Positions 35,911 through 44,524 of a stretch of DNA of 64,000 nucleotides are shown here, one piece after another. The notes below the pieces were generated by a model. It was not told where the DNA came from and did no database searches. It worked only from the letters and a program-made list of their open reading frames with translations. How positions within the stretch are numbered: the first letter of the stretch is position 1; every line of letters starts with the position of its first letter. The translations under genes were made by a program, and so were the position numbers. Source of the DNA: Bacteroidales bacterium (GTDB lineage: Bacteria > Bacteroidota > Bacteroidia > Bacteroidales > UBA12077); NCBI GenBank assembly GCA_019038645.1, contig JAHOYT010000003.1:31527-95526 (forward strand). The letters are read 5' to 3'.

Positions 35911-37968
35911 TTAGTTTTCTGTCATATTAAGCAAAGGCAATGTAAAAGTAATTGCAGTTCCTTTTCCTTTTTCACTTTCAATATAAATGTCGCCATTGTT
36001 AATTTTTACAAACTCTTTACAAAAGAAAAGGCCCAAACCTTTACCCGTTTCACCTTTGGTTCCACCTCCATGACCATTAGCCAATTCGAATATCATTTTC
36101 TTCTTTTCTGTTGGTATTCCTATTCCTGAATCTTTCACCCAAATTTTAGCAAATTGCTGATTACTATCTATTCCAACAACAATCTCCCCTTTTTCCGGAG
36201 TGAACTTTACAGCATTATTCAATAAATTTCTCATTACTGTGAATAACATATTTCTATCTGCAAAGACCATTATATCTTTTGAAAATGTAAATTTCAAATC
36301 AATATTTTTAATTTCGGCAATAGGGCGATAAACATCTATTGTTTCTGCTAAATTTTCCTTAAGGTCAATATTCTCTGGCTTATAAGGAAATTCCCCCTGC
36401 TGGTTTAATGCCCAGTTTAGTAAATTATCTATTAAAGACAATACATTATTTACAGATATCTCCAGCGTTTTTGAAAGTTTGCTTAAGGAATCAAAATCCT
36501 GCTCTTCGACCCAATAAGGTATTAATTGAGTAATACTTTCCATAGAAATCAGTGGACTTCTGAGGTCATGTGCAATTATTTGAAATAAACGGTCTTTAGT
36601 ATTATTTGATTCCAATAATTTTTCATTTTGATCTACAATTTCAGCTCTCTGATCAATAATTTTTTTATTTTTCCTAATAAGAAATGCTACAAAAACAATG
36701 GCAAATACAACAAATATTATTAATATATTTTTTTGAAAATTTTTTTTATTAGCTTCAATGGTTTTTTTTGAATAATTAAGTTTTTGAATTTCCTGTTCTT
36801 TTTCTAAAAAAGCAATCTGTTGTTCTCGTTTTTCAGCATCGTATCTATGTTCGAGTTCGGTAATTTGTTTTATTTTTTCTAGTCCCAGCAAACTATCACT
36901 TACACTTTGATAAATCTTTTGGTAATATAAACCATTTTTATAATCCCCCGTTATTTGGTATGCCCAAATTAAACTTTCGGAAAGATTTTTCCATTTTAGA
37001 AGATTTCCTTGATCTTTAGCTAAGTTATAAGCTCTTAGTAAATAGGCAAAACCTTCATTATAGTTTCTTTCAATTATTAGAACATTACCCAAACCTTGCA
37101 AGGTATATATAAGTCTATCTTGTTCTCCGATTTCCTCTTCAATTTCCAGAGCTTTTAAATAATAATTCTTAGCACTTTTAAAATACCGTTTAATTTGGTA
37201 GATATCACCCATGTTTTGCAACAATGATAACTGATAATATTTATTTGTATTTTTATCTATTAAATTAATAGCCTCTTTATAATAATCTAAAGCTTTATTG
37301 TTTTCATTTGTTTCTCTATAAACTGCTCCTATATTCATTAATGTTTTAAATATCAACTCCTTGTCTACACCTAATTTACGTCTAACTTCCAAATTTTGCA
37401 AATGAAAATCAAGAGATTTTTCATATTCTCCCATTTCAAGATATAAAACCCCCAAGTTATTCATTACATAACTAACTTTCACAGAATCACTTATTTCTGT
37501 GTATATTTTAAGGCTGGATATGAAATATTCTACAGATTTTTTATAATCCCCAACCCTTTTATAAGTATTTCCCAAAGAATTCAGCACTCTTGCTTTTTCT
37601 TCAGATTTATCCATTTTTTCAAATAAATTATATGATTTTTTTGAATACTCTATAGCTTTTTGATAATTACTTTGATACCGTAAAACCAAACCTAATTGAA
37701 ATAAGCTCTTTGCAGTTCCATATTCAAAATCTAATTCCTCAGATATGTCCAAAGCCTTTTGTCCTAAAATAAATGCGGTATCTAATTGAAATTCCAGATA
37801 TTTAAAAGAAAGTTCATTAAGCTCTAAAACTTTTAATGAATCATCAGGTAATGAATTGACATAAAAGAATAAACTATCAGGAGCAGTATTTTGTAATCTT
37901 TCTTCACCAAATATATAAAATGAAGAAAAAAGAAAGATTGAAACAAAACAATAATAAACGAAACCCAC
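35911..37968 (-). CDS. Periplasmic-TPR sensor histidine kinase 1
   Basis: 685 residues. Signal-like N-terminal hydrophobic segment (about 1-20), then about seven TPR repeats (about 70-340, e.g. ARVLNSLGNTYKRVGDYKKSVEYF), a coiled coil (AEKREQQIAFLEKEQEIQKL), one membrane helix (about 415-433), a second short coiled coil, HisKA with IIAHDLRSP, and HATPase with NLLNNAVKFT, DSGIGIP and GLGLFFCKEF. The TPR sensor is therefore predicted to lie outside the cytoplasm. It has its own promoter. A 30-residue peptide gene with its own terminator precedes it. No response regulator is adjacent. It is a close paralogue of the kinase at 38369. Confidence 0.92.
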   Translation of the reverse strand: MGFVYYCFVSIFLFSSFYIFGEERLQNTAPDSLFFYVNSLPDDSLKVLELNELSFKYLEFQLDTAFILGQKALDISEELDFEYGTAKSLFQLGLVLRYQSNYQKAIEYSKKSYNLFEKMDKSEEKARVLNSLGNTYKRVGDYKKSVEYFISSLKIYTEISDSVKVSYVMNNLGVLYLEMGEYEKSLDFHLQNLEVRRKLGVDKELIFKTLMNIGAVYRETNENNKALDYYKEAINLIDKNTNKYYQLSLLQNMGDIYQIKRYFKSAKNYYLKALEIEEEIGEQDRLIYTLQGLGNVLIIERNYNEGFAYLLRAYNLAKDQGNLLKWKNLSESLIWAYQITGDYKNGLYYQKIYQSVSDSLLGLEKIKQITELEHRYDAEKREQQIAFLEKEQEIQKLNYSKKTIEANKKNFQKNILIIFVVFAIVFVAFLIRKNKKIIDQRAEIVDQNEKLLESNNTKDRLFQIIAHDLRSPLISMESITQLIPYWVEEQDFDSLSKLSKTLEISVNNVLSLIDNLLNWALNQQGEFPYKPENIDLKENLAETIDVYRPIAEIKNIDLKFTFSKDIMVFADRNMLFTVMRNLLNNAVKFTPEKGEIVVGIDSNQQFAKIWVKDSGIGIPTEKKKMIFELANGHGGGTKGETGKGLGLFFCKEFVKINNGDIYIESEKGKGTAITFTLPLLNMTEN

Positions 37969-37991
37969 CTTTTATACAATTTAATGTAGCA

Positions 37992-37999
37992 CAAACATA
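37992..37999 (-). promoter_or_regulatory. Promoter -7 element for TPR kinase 1
   Basis: Minus strand TATGTTTG, an exact TAnnTTTG, 24 bases before the kinase ATG and after the peptide-gene terminator. The kinase can thus be transcribed independently of the peptide. Confidence 0.6.
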
Positions 38000-38012
38000 G
38001 TTAATTAATATC

Positions 38013-38046
38013 AAAAAAATAACTGCTTGAATTTACAAACAGTTAT
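38013..38046 (-). terminator. Terminator directly after the 30-residue peptide gene
   Basis: Minus strand ATAACTG (38046-38040), 14-base loop, CAGTTAT (38025-38019), then a run of seven T. It lies 14 bases after the peptide stop and just upstream of the kinase promoter. Confidence 0.65.
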
Positions 38047-38059
38047 CTAATTTTTTGAA

Positions 38060-38152
38060 TTAATCATCCTCCTCAGTTGTAGGAGGTGGTTTTGGTGGAT
38101 CTGGATCTGGATCTGGCACTCTGTTTACAATTGAATAGTTAAATAATTTCAT
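38060..38152 (-). CDS. 30-residue Pro/Asp-rich peptide upstream of TPR kinase 1
   Basis: ATG at 38152, stop TAA at 38062-38060. The first half reads MKLFNYSIVNRV and the second half PDPDPDPPKPPPTTEEDD. The composition (nine Pro, seven acidic residues among the last 18) is far from random for this AT-rich DNA. There is no double-glycine motif, so processing is unknown. The gene ends 14 bases before a terminator and stands in the same place relative to its kinase as the double-glycine peptide does relative to kinase 2. Too short for standard gene callers. Coding status is inferred from composition, start, terminator and layout. Confidence 0.55.
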   Translation of the reverse strand: MKLFNYSIVNRVPDPDPDPPKPPPTTEEDD

Positions 38153-38368
38153 GTTCTTTATATTTTAGTTAATCGTATTAAAACTAATTAAAAAAATCGA
38201 GTTTTCTATGAATCATGCAAAAAACACTTATTTACATTGCTGTATTTCAGCCACTTCACAAATCAGCAATCCGTTTTTCGACATTCATATTTTGAGTCAT
38301 AAATGGGTGTGAGAAAATAAATTAGATAACTATTAAACAAGTTGAATCATGTTGAAACCTAGCCAAAT
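38153..38368. other. Intergenic region between TPR kinase 2 and the 30-residue peptide gene
   Basis: No further gene is seen. It contains an inverted repeat ATTGCTG (38236-38242) / CAGCAAT (38264-38270) that may be a binding site or RNA hairpin in the leader of the peptide gene. It also has a 10-base direct repeat (AACAAGTTGA / ATCATGTTGA type) near 38338-38357. No exact TAnnTTTG lies just before the peptide gene. Confidence 0.4.
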
Positions 38369-40459
38369 TTAGTTCTCTGCAATATTAAATAATGGTAATG
38401 TAAAAGTTATTTTAGTACCCTTACCTTTTTCACTTTCTATATAAATATCTCCATTATTTAACTTTACGAACTCTTTACAAAAGAAAAGGCCCAATCCTTT
38501 TCCTGTTTCACCTTTTGTGTCTTTTGTGCGACCATTGGCTAGTTCAAAAATTTCATCTTTTTTATTATCCGGAATGCCAATACCAGAATCTGCGACCCAA
38601 ATTTTAGCATACTGTTGATTACTATCAACTCCAACTATTATTTCACCTTTTTCAGGTGTAAATTTTATGGCATTGTTTAGCAAATTCCTCATTACGGTGA
38701 AAAGCATGTTTCTGTCGGCAAAAACCATCACATTTTTTGTAATCTGCAATTTCAAATTGATATTTTTCATTTGCGCAATTGGTCGGTAAACATCAATCGT
38801 TTCAGCGATATTTTCTTTGAGTTTTAGATTTTCAGGTTTATAAGGGAATTTTCCCTGCTGATTTAATGCCCAGTTTAACAGATTATCAATTAATGACAAT
38901 ACATTATTCACAGAAAGCTCAAGAGTTTTTGAAAGTCTGCTTAAGGACTCAAAGTCTTGTTCTTCAATCCAATATGGAACTAACTGCGTAATACTTTCCA
39001 TTGATACCAAAGGACTTCTAAGGTCATGAGCAATAATTTGAAATAAACGATCTTTGGTATTATTGGATTCGAGTAAATCTTTATTTTGATTTGCTATTTC
39101 AGTTCGCTGATCAGTGATCTTTTCATTTTGCTTTAATAGCAAGCGATTAAGCTTTTTACGTTTTTTGCTATCAATAAAATAATAAATTAATAATGAAACT
39201 ACCATTATAACAAGAATAACCAGGGCATTACGCTGAAAACTCTTCTGCTTATTTTCTATTTCTTTTTTTGATAATTCGAGTTGATGTATTTCTTGTTCTT
39301 TTTCTAAGAAAGCAATTTGTTGCTTCCTTTTTTCCGTCTCAAACTTTTGTTCCAACTCAACAATTTGTGCTTTTCTTTCAAAACTATATATACTATCTTC
39401 CAATGCGACAAATTCTCTCAAATAAAAAATACTGTTTTTATAATCACCATAGTTAAAGTATACTTCATACAAATTTCTTGATAATCTATGTTCTTTTCTT
39501 ACATCCTTTATTTCTTTTGCCAGATCATAACTTTGTAATAAATATTTTTCGCCATCTTTAAAACTTCCTTCTTTTATTAAAGAATTTCCAAGTCCTTGCA
39601 ACGAGAAAACTAGCATTTCTTTAAAGTTAATTTCTTTTTCAAGCTGAATTGCTATTAAATAATATTGTTTAGCACTTCTATAATCTTCAGTCGCTTCATT
39701 AATCAGAGCTATATTATGAACTAATAGCGATTTGTCATATTTATTTCCGTCTTCTCCAATTAAATCTAATGCTTCCTTATAGTGCAATATTGCCTTATCA
39801 TATTCATGCAAACCTTCATAGTTATTCCCAATATTCATTAAAGCAATTGGGATATTGCTCCATGAATTTAATTTCTTTTTTATTTCTAAACCCTGAAGTT
39901 CATATTCCAAAGATTTCTCATAATCTCCCAATTCATTATACAAAATCCCAATATTATTTAACACTGAAGATATCCCAACAGAATCTTCTAATTCTTTATA
40001 AACCTTTAGGCTTTTTGTAAAACTCTCTATAGATAACTCATACTCTCCGTATCTTTTATAAACATTAGCCATTCTATTTAATACACTTGCCCGTTCTGAA
40101 TCAATTTTAAGGCTATCAAACAAGATTAACGACTTTTTATAATAATATAAAGAAGAATCAAATTGAGCCATATACTTAAAAACTAATCCCATTTGATTTA
40201 AAGAAGTAGCATATCCAAAACTATAATCTAATTTCTTTGAAAGTGTTATGGACTTTTTACAAAGCACATAAGACGTATCTAATTGTACCTTAAGATATTT
40301 ATAGGAAAGACTCTTTAGTTGCAATACTTTGTTTGTATCATCACGTGCAATATGCACCTCTGTTCTAAGACTATCTAATTTGCTATCCGCACCATAGGCA
40401 GTATCTGTAGCGCCTAAGGATAAAATATACAATACTATGAATCCAACTAAATATTTCAT
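38369..40459 (-). CDS. Periplasmic-TPR sensor histidine kinase 2
   Basis: 696 residues with the same architecture as the kinase at 35911. It has a cleavable-looking signal peptide (MKYLVGFIVLYILSLGATDT), about seven TPR repeats (about 75-340, e.g. ASVLNRMANVYKRYGEYELS), a KQQIAFLEKEQEIHQL coiled coil, one membrane helix (about 410-428), HisKA IIAHDLRSPL, and HATPase NLLNNAIKFT / DSGIGIP / GLGLFFCKEF. The HisKA region is nearly identical to kinase 1, and the TPR region is much more diverged, as expected if the two recognise different ligands. It follows the 113-residue tail protein by 15 bases on the same strand. No response regulator is nearby. Confidence 0.92.
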   Translation of the reverse strand: MKYLVGFIVLYILSLGATDTAYGADSKLDSLRTEVHIARDDTNKVLQLKSLSYKYLKVQLDTSYVLCKKSITLSKKLDYSFGYATSLNQMGLVFKYMAQFDSSLYYYKKSLILFDSLKIDSERASVLNRMANVYKRYGEYELSIESFTKSLKVYKELEDSVGISSVLNNIGILYNELGDYEKSLEYELQGLEIKKKLNSWSNIPIALMNIGNNYEGLHEYDKAILHYKEALDLIGEDGNKYDKSLLVHNIALINEATEDYRSAKQYYLIAIQLEKEINFKEMLVFSLQGLGNSLIKEGSFKDGEKYLLQSYDLAKEIKDVRKEHRLSRNLYEVYFNYGDYKNSIFYLREFVALEDSIYSFERKAQIVELEQKFETEKRKQQIAFLEKEQEIHQLELSKKEIENKQKSFQRNALVILVIMVVSLLIYYFIDSKKRKKLNRLLLKQNEKITDQRTEIANQNKDLLESNNTKDRLFQIIAHDLRSPLVSMESITQLVPYWIEEQDFESLSRLSKTLELSVNNVLSLIDNLLNWALNQQGKFPYKPENLKLKENIAETIDVYRPIAQMKNINLKLQITKNVMVFADRNMLFTVMRNLLNNAIKFTPEKGEIIVGVDSNQQYAKIWVADSGIGIPDNKKDEIFELANGRTKDTKGETGKGLGLFFCKEFVKLNNGDIYIESEKGKGTKITFTLPLFNIAEN

Positions 40460-40474
40460 TACATTAAAGTGTTT

Positions 40475-40816
40475 TTACTCAAGTTCTCCATTCCCTGAAC
40501 CCGTCTTACCTTCTCCATCAGGATCTCCGTTTCTTAATAAATTATCATAATTTTTAACTATGATTTTAATGTTATTCAATTGCTTAACATCCGATGGTGT
40601 TAATTCAATATTAAATTCTTCCATTTTTTCCTTTTCAGCATCTAAAGAATCATTCTTTTCTTTTAATTTAATTCGAACTTCCCAGTAATCATTAATATAA
40701 TTTTGCTCAATTGCATCTTCGACACAATTGCCTGGCATTTTAACTATTACATCTAAGCGATAGTTCGTTGTTCCGGCTTTATAAAACAGATTAAAATAAG
40801 GATAATAAAGTTTCAT
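40475..40816 (-). CDS. 113-residue protein with a glycine/acid-rich C-terminal tail shared with the double-glycine peptide
   Basis: No characterised family recognised. There is no signal peptide. The first 90 residues are mixed alpha/beta, with a charged helix (IKLKEKNDSLDAEKEKMEEF). The last 17 residues, GDPDGEGKTGSGNGELE, align without gaps to the end of the 36-residue peptide encoded upstream (GADDGDGGTGSGSGDID): nine identical and five conservative positions. Codons for the shared glycines and threonine differ, so the match is kept at protein level. The gene is 15 bases upstream of TPR kinase 2 and probably co-transcribed with it. It may be a precursor, a carrier or a mimic of the peptide. 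Confidence 0.75.
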   Translation of the reverse strand: MKLYYPYFNLFYKAGTTNYRLDVIVKMPGNCVEDAIEQNYINDYWEVRIKLKEKNDSLDAEKEKMEEFNIELTPSDVKQLNNIKIIVKNYDNLLRNGDPDGEGKTGSGNGELE

Positions 40817-40893
40817 TTGATTTATTTAAATGTTAAACAATAAGTTAATTAAAGTTAACATAAAAAAAACTAACTCCAATAGTCATTAAAAAC

Positions 40894-40923
40894 AAAAAAG
40901 ACACAGAAATTACCTGTGCCTTT
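40894..40923 (-). terminator. Terminator directly after the double-glycine peptide gene
   Basis: Minus strand AAAGGCACAG (40923-40914), 7-base loop, CTGTGTCTTT (40906-40897) with one G-U pair, then a T-run. It lies 19 bases after the peptide stop, so the peptide gene is mainly monocistronic with possible read-through into the 113-residue gene and kinase. Confidence 0.75.
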
Positions 40924-40941
40924 GAATACATTAACATCAGG

Positions 40942-41052
40942 TTAAGAATCTATATCTCCACTACCTGATCCGGTACCACCATCACCATCGTCAGCACCTC
41001 CCTTAATAATAAGCATTTCTTCAATTGTTAATTGTAATTCATCTGTAAACAT
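40942..41052 (-). CDS. 36-residue double-glycine-leader peptide
   Basis: ATG at 41052, stop TAA at 40944-40942. The 19-residue leader MFTDELQLTIEEMLIIKGG has the exact double-glycine pattern: Leu at -12, Glu at -8, Met at -7, Ile at -4, Gly at -2 and -1. Such leaders are cleaved during export by C39-peptidase ABC transporters. The 17-residue remainder, ADDGDGGTGSGSGDIDS, has no Cys and is acidic and glycine-rich, unlike typical bacteriocins. Its end matches the tail of the next protein (40475). A terminator follows at once. No C39 transporter is encoded in this window. Function as a signal for the downstream TPR kinase is an inference. Confidence 0.72.
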   Translation of the reverse strand: MFTDELQLTIEEMLIIKGGADDGDGGTGSGSGDIDS

Positions 41053-41136
41053 AGCACTCAACTTTTAGATTAATAAAAATTTAACTTGTTTAATATTTTC
41101 GGCATCTAATTTAACAAGGTTTATGTGAATATATTA

Positions 41137-41652
41137 TCACATATAATTTTGTCTTTGCCATTCAAATAAAACAGCTGCTAATGCATGCGAAACATTAAGC
41201 GATGTGTTGTTCCCATACAAAGGGATATGCACAATTTCACTGCACAAATCCAGTACTTTGGGGTCAATACCTGAAGCTTCGTTCCCAACAATAAATGCTA
41301 CTTTTTGAGGAAGTTTGGTTTGAAAAACACTAAGTGAGTCACTGGAAGTTTCTATAGCTATCCAATTGTAGTCAGCCGGAATTTTACTTTGTAACTCTTC
41401 AATGGAACAAAAACTCCACGAAATAGAATCAAAACTTGAAGAAGCGGTCCTTTTTATTTTCGAAACACGCATATTTTCTTCATCCGAAACAATAATAACC
41501 TCTTTACAACCAACATTGTCGCCTAAGCGTATTATGTTTCCAATATTCTCAGGAGTTTTAATATTATATCCAATAATAATCGGTAGACAATATTTTTCCG
41601 GCAATGATTTGTTTTTAAATAAATATTTAGAATGGATAGTTCTTTTCGCCAT
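41137..41652 (-). CDS. TrmH/SpoU-family RNA 2'-O-methyltransferase
   Basis: The 171-residue SPOUT methyltransferase carries motif 1 IIGYNIKTPENIGNIIRLGDNVG, motif 2 KVAFIVGNEASGID and motif 3 IPLYGNNTSLNVSHALAAVLFEW. Target RNA (tRNA or rRNA) is not evident. It follows the 5-formyltetrahydrofolate cyclo-ligase gene by seven bases, so they are co-transcribed. Confidence 0.88.
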   Translation of the reverse strand: MAKRTIHSKYLFKNKSLPEKYCLPIIIGYNIKTPENIGNIIRLGDNVGCKEVIIVSDEENMRVSKIKRTASSSFDSISWSFCSIEELQSKIPADYNWIAIETSSDSLSVFQTKLPQKVAFIVGNEASGIDPKVLDLCSEIVHIPLYGNNTSLNVSHALAAVLFEWQRQNYM

Positions 41653-41659
41653 GTAAATA

Positions 41660-42199
41660 TCAATCTGTAATAATTAAATCCATCTTTACATCGTGTTCAT
41701 TTATCGGGACCGAACTTAGAAGCTGAAAATCGAAACAAACTCCTACTTTTAAAGCTTTTGTTTTTTTTAAGAGTTTATCATAATAAGCTTTTCCACGGCC
41801 AAGTCTATTTAGATTTTTATCAAAAGCAATTCCGGGAATTATTATCATATCTATTTGATCAATATTCTCAAAATGTTCACCAACAGGCTCTCCAATTCCA
41901 AAGCTTTCTCCAGGTTCCATATTGCTTAAACCTGTGAATTTTTTCAACACTAAATTGTCACCTTTTACCACAGGTAAAATTATTTGTTTTTCACCGCAAT
42001 ACTTCAGAATAAAGTCATGAGTAAAAACTTCATCATCCATAGACCAGTATGCCATAACGATTTTTGATTTCAGGAATGCATCAAGTTTTTCAACTTGTCC
42101 CATTACGGAAGCAGATTTTCTTTTTTTCTCTTCTAAGAAAAATCTGTTCTTTTTGTTCCTTATTTGTTCCCGAATCTTCTTCTTTTGTTCGTCAGGCAT
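41660..42199 (-). CDS. 5-formyltetrahydrofolate cyclo-ligase
   Basis: ATP-dependent conversion of 5-formyl-THF to 5,10-methenyl-THF. The 179-residue protein has the N-terminal basic helix, a VMAYWSMDDEVFT strand and the signature IPGIAFDKNLNRLGRGKAYYDKLL. It is placed between a two-component regulator gene (14 bases upstream) and the TrmH-like gene. Confidence 0.92.
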   Translation of the reverse strand: MPDEQKKKIREQIRNKKNRFFLEEKKRKSASVMGQVEKLDAFLKSKIVMAYWSMDDEVFTHDFILKYCGEKQIILPVVKGDNLVLKKFTGLSNMEPGESFGIGEPVGEHFENIDQIDMIIIPGIAFDKNLNRLGRGKAYYDKLLKKTKALKVGVCFDFQLLSSVPINEHDVKMDLIITD

Positions 42200-42213
42200 T
42201 ATATTAAATCTTA

Positions 42214-42903
42214 TTAAACAATTAATTTATACCCTTTCCCATGAATATTTAATATTTGAATTGAAGAATCATCTCTCAAATATTTTCTAAGTTTTGTAAT
42301 ATAAACATCCATGCTACGTGCATTAAAATAACTATCTTCCTGCCAGATTGTATTTAGAGCAAAGTTTCTTTCCAGAATGTTATTCATGTTATCACACAAT
42401 AACTTTAACAACTCGGATTCTTTGGTCGTTAATTTTTGTTCTCTGCCACTATATTTAAGGATTTGCTTTTGCGAATCAAAATCATAATCCCCAATTTTAT
42501 ATTTTTCATCAGGCTGTATAGTATTATTATCTGTTCTACGGAGGATAGCCCGAATACGGAATAATAATTCTTCCATACTAAATGGTTTGGTCATATAATC
42601 ATCAGCTCCAGCTGTAAATCCTTCAATTACGTCTTCTTTTAATGATTTAGCTGTCAGAAAGATAAAAGGGACTTTTTTATTCTGCTTTCTTATTTCCCTT
42701 GCCAGCGTAAAACCGTCCATTTTAGGCATCATAACATCAAGTAAACACAAATCATACTTGTTTTTCCTAAATCCTGCAAGAGCAAGTTCCCCGTTAACAA
42801 AAAGATCTGTATTTAATCCTTTTGCAATTAAGTACTCTCTTAATAAGGATCCAAGATTTTCGTCATCTTCAGCCAATAAAACTTTTAAATTTTTTTCATC
42901 CAT
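42214..42903 (-). CDS. OmpR-family response regulator (RprY-like)
   Basis: 229 residues. Receiver domain (acidic pair EDDE near residue 12, phospho-Asp in LLDVMMPKMDGF, Thr in FLTAKS, Lys in TKPFSMEEL) and a C-terminal winged helix (about 125-229, ending ILNIHGKGYKLIV). The kinase gene upstream overlaps it by eight bases. Order and kinase architecture resemble the Bacteroides RprX-RprY pair. A phased TTTAAC array upstream of the operon is a plausible binding site. Confidence 0.9.
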   Translation of the reverse strand: MDEKNLKVLLAEDDENLGSLLREYLIAKGLNTDLFVNGELALAGFRKNKYDLCLLDVMMPKMDGFTLAREIRKQNKKVPFIFLTAKSLKEDVIEGFTAGADDYMTKPFSMEELLFRIRAILRRTDNNTIQPDEKYKIGDYDFDSQKQILKYSGREQKLTTKESELLKLLCDNMNNILERNFALNTIWQEDSYFNARSMDVYITKLRKYLRDDSSIQILNIHGKGYKLIV

Positions 42904-44482
42904 TGTTTATGTTGTTATTTGGAAAAAATATTTCAAATGTTGTTCCTTTATTAAATTCAGAAGCTAACTTTATTTCACCTCCATGTGCAGCAACAATTTT
43001 TTTAACATAGCTTAGTCCCAGTCCAAATCCTTTTACATCATGAACATTTCCTGTCGACACACGATAAAATTGATCATAAATTCTTTTCTGCTCCTGTTTT
43101 CTTATACCAATTCCTTTATCTGAAACCGAAATACTTAATCCATTTTTGGTTTCTTTTGTGCTTATTAATATCTCCGGATTCTCTTTGCTGTACTTTACTG
43201 CATTGTCAAGCAAGTTAAAAATAATATTTGTAAAATGGACCTTATCAATATTCAAAACTGGTTTTTTAGCTTCGAGTTTCCTGATTAATTTACCGTTTTT
43301 AGATTTAACCTGAATCTCGAAATTTTTAATAACATTCTCAATTATATTATGAATATTTAATTCCCGAAGTTTTAGGTTAATTTGACCCTGATCAAAAAGG
43401 GCTGTTTTTAGCACCTTCTCAACCTGATAACTCAACCTTTTGCTTTCATCATCAATTATTCCGGAAATATAGGCCAGATTCTTTGCTTCTGTAGGAATAC
43501 TATTATCCTTTAGCATCTGAGATGCAAGCGAAATAGTTGATATTGGCGTTTTTAGTTCATGTGTCATATTATTAACAAAATCATTTTTTATTTGAGAAAG
43601 TCTCTTTTGTTTAAACATAATATGTATTGATAAAGAAAACCCCAGTAAAATGATTATTGTTAGTAAAACCGAGGAAAAAGCCATAAATCCGGTTGATTTT
43701 AAAATAAAGCTTCGCTCCTCAGGGAAGAAAACATAAAGATAATTTCCTTTAGCAAAAACATCTTTTGGAAATAATTGCGCCGAGAATTTTCTTGTTTTTA
43801 TCTGTTCCGAGTAATTAGCCGAATTATAAACTATTTTATATTTATTTTTTGTTACTGCATATTCATAATCTATATCAATTCCTAAATCAGTAAAGGTTCT
43901 TTCTAATATCATCTCTACAGTTTCTTTATCAATACGATCTTCTAATTCAACATCAATTTGTATCAGCTTATTCACAACATTTTCAACAAAAATAGTTCTG
44001 TTATTCAATTTTTCAGTAAAATCACTATTAACTCTTAAATTACCAAAGCCCTGTTGCTTGTTTTCATTACCTAGCTGCAAACCTGATTTGTTTCTAAATT
44101 GTATAGCATTATTAGCAAGTAACTGTAACTGAGATCTGATATTTAATGAATCGCTTTCATTAATAATAAAAACTTCTTTTTCTTCATCAGTTGTTGATAA
44201 GCTAAATGTACTCTGATTAAGTTTATTTAATTTATAAGTTATGGAAGGCGTCCCTGTTGGAGATACATCCTGATATGGGTCCATCTCGTTTACAACCTGT
44301 GATATAACTTCTCTGTTTTCAATTTCCTCAACAATGTTTTCCATCCCTTTTATAACAAGCTGATGAAATTGTTCCTCGTTAATTTTAATCGCATTATTTA
44401 TCCAGTAAGCCTGAACAAATATCAGACACATTAATGTAACAGATAAAGTTATTGTAATAATCCACAGTATTTTTCTTTGCAT
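42896..44482 (-). CDS. Sensor histidine kinase (RprX-like)
   Basis: 528 residues. First membrane helix about 5-27, a periplasmic domain of about 230 residues, second helix about 258-280, HisKA with NNMTHELKTPISTISLASQM, and HATPase with NIIFNLLDNAVKYS, DKGIGIRKQ and GFGLGLSYVKK. The N-terminal QAYWINNAIKINEEQFHQLV segment resembles that of RprX from Bacteroides. Its signal is unknown. It overlaps its regulator gene by eight bases. Confidence 0.9.
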   Translation of the reverse strand: MQRKILWIITITLSVTLMCLIFVQAYWINNAIKINEEQFHQLVIKGMENIVEEIENREVISQVVNEMDPYQDVSPTGTPSITYKLNKLNQSTFSLSTTDEEKEVFIINESDSLNIRSQLQLLANNAIQFRNKSGLQLGNENKQQGFGNLRVNSDFTEKLNNRTIFVENVVNKLIQIDVELEDRIDKETVEMILERTFTDLGIDIDYEYAVTKNKYKIVYNSANYSEQIKTRKFSAQLFPKDVFAKGNYLYVFFPEERSFILKSTGFMAFSSVLLTIIILLGFSLSIHIMFKQKRLSQIKNDFVNNMTHELKTPISTISLASQMLKDNSIPTEAKNLAYISGIIDDESKRLSYQVEKVLKTALFDQGQINLKLRELNIHNIIENVIKNFEIQVKSKNGKLIRKLEAKKPVLNIDKVHFTNIIFNLLDNAVKYSKENPEILISTKETKNGLSISVSDKGIGIRKQEQKRIYDQFYRVSTGNVHDVKGFGLGLSYVKKIVAAHGGEIKLASEFNKGTTFEIFFPNNNINNG

Positions 44483-44524
44483 AATTATACAAATATAATT
44501 GCTTGATCCGTTCTAAATGAATAA

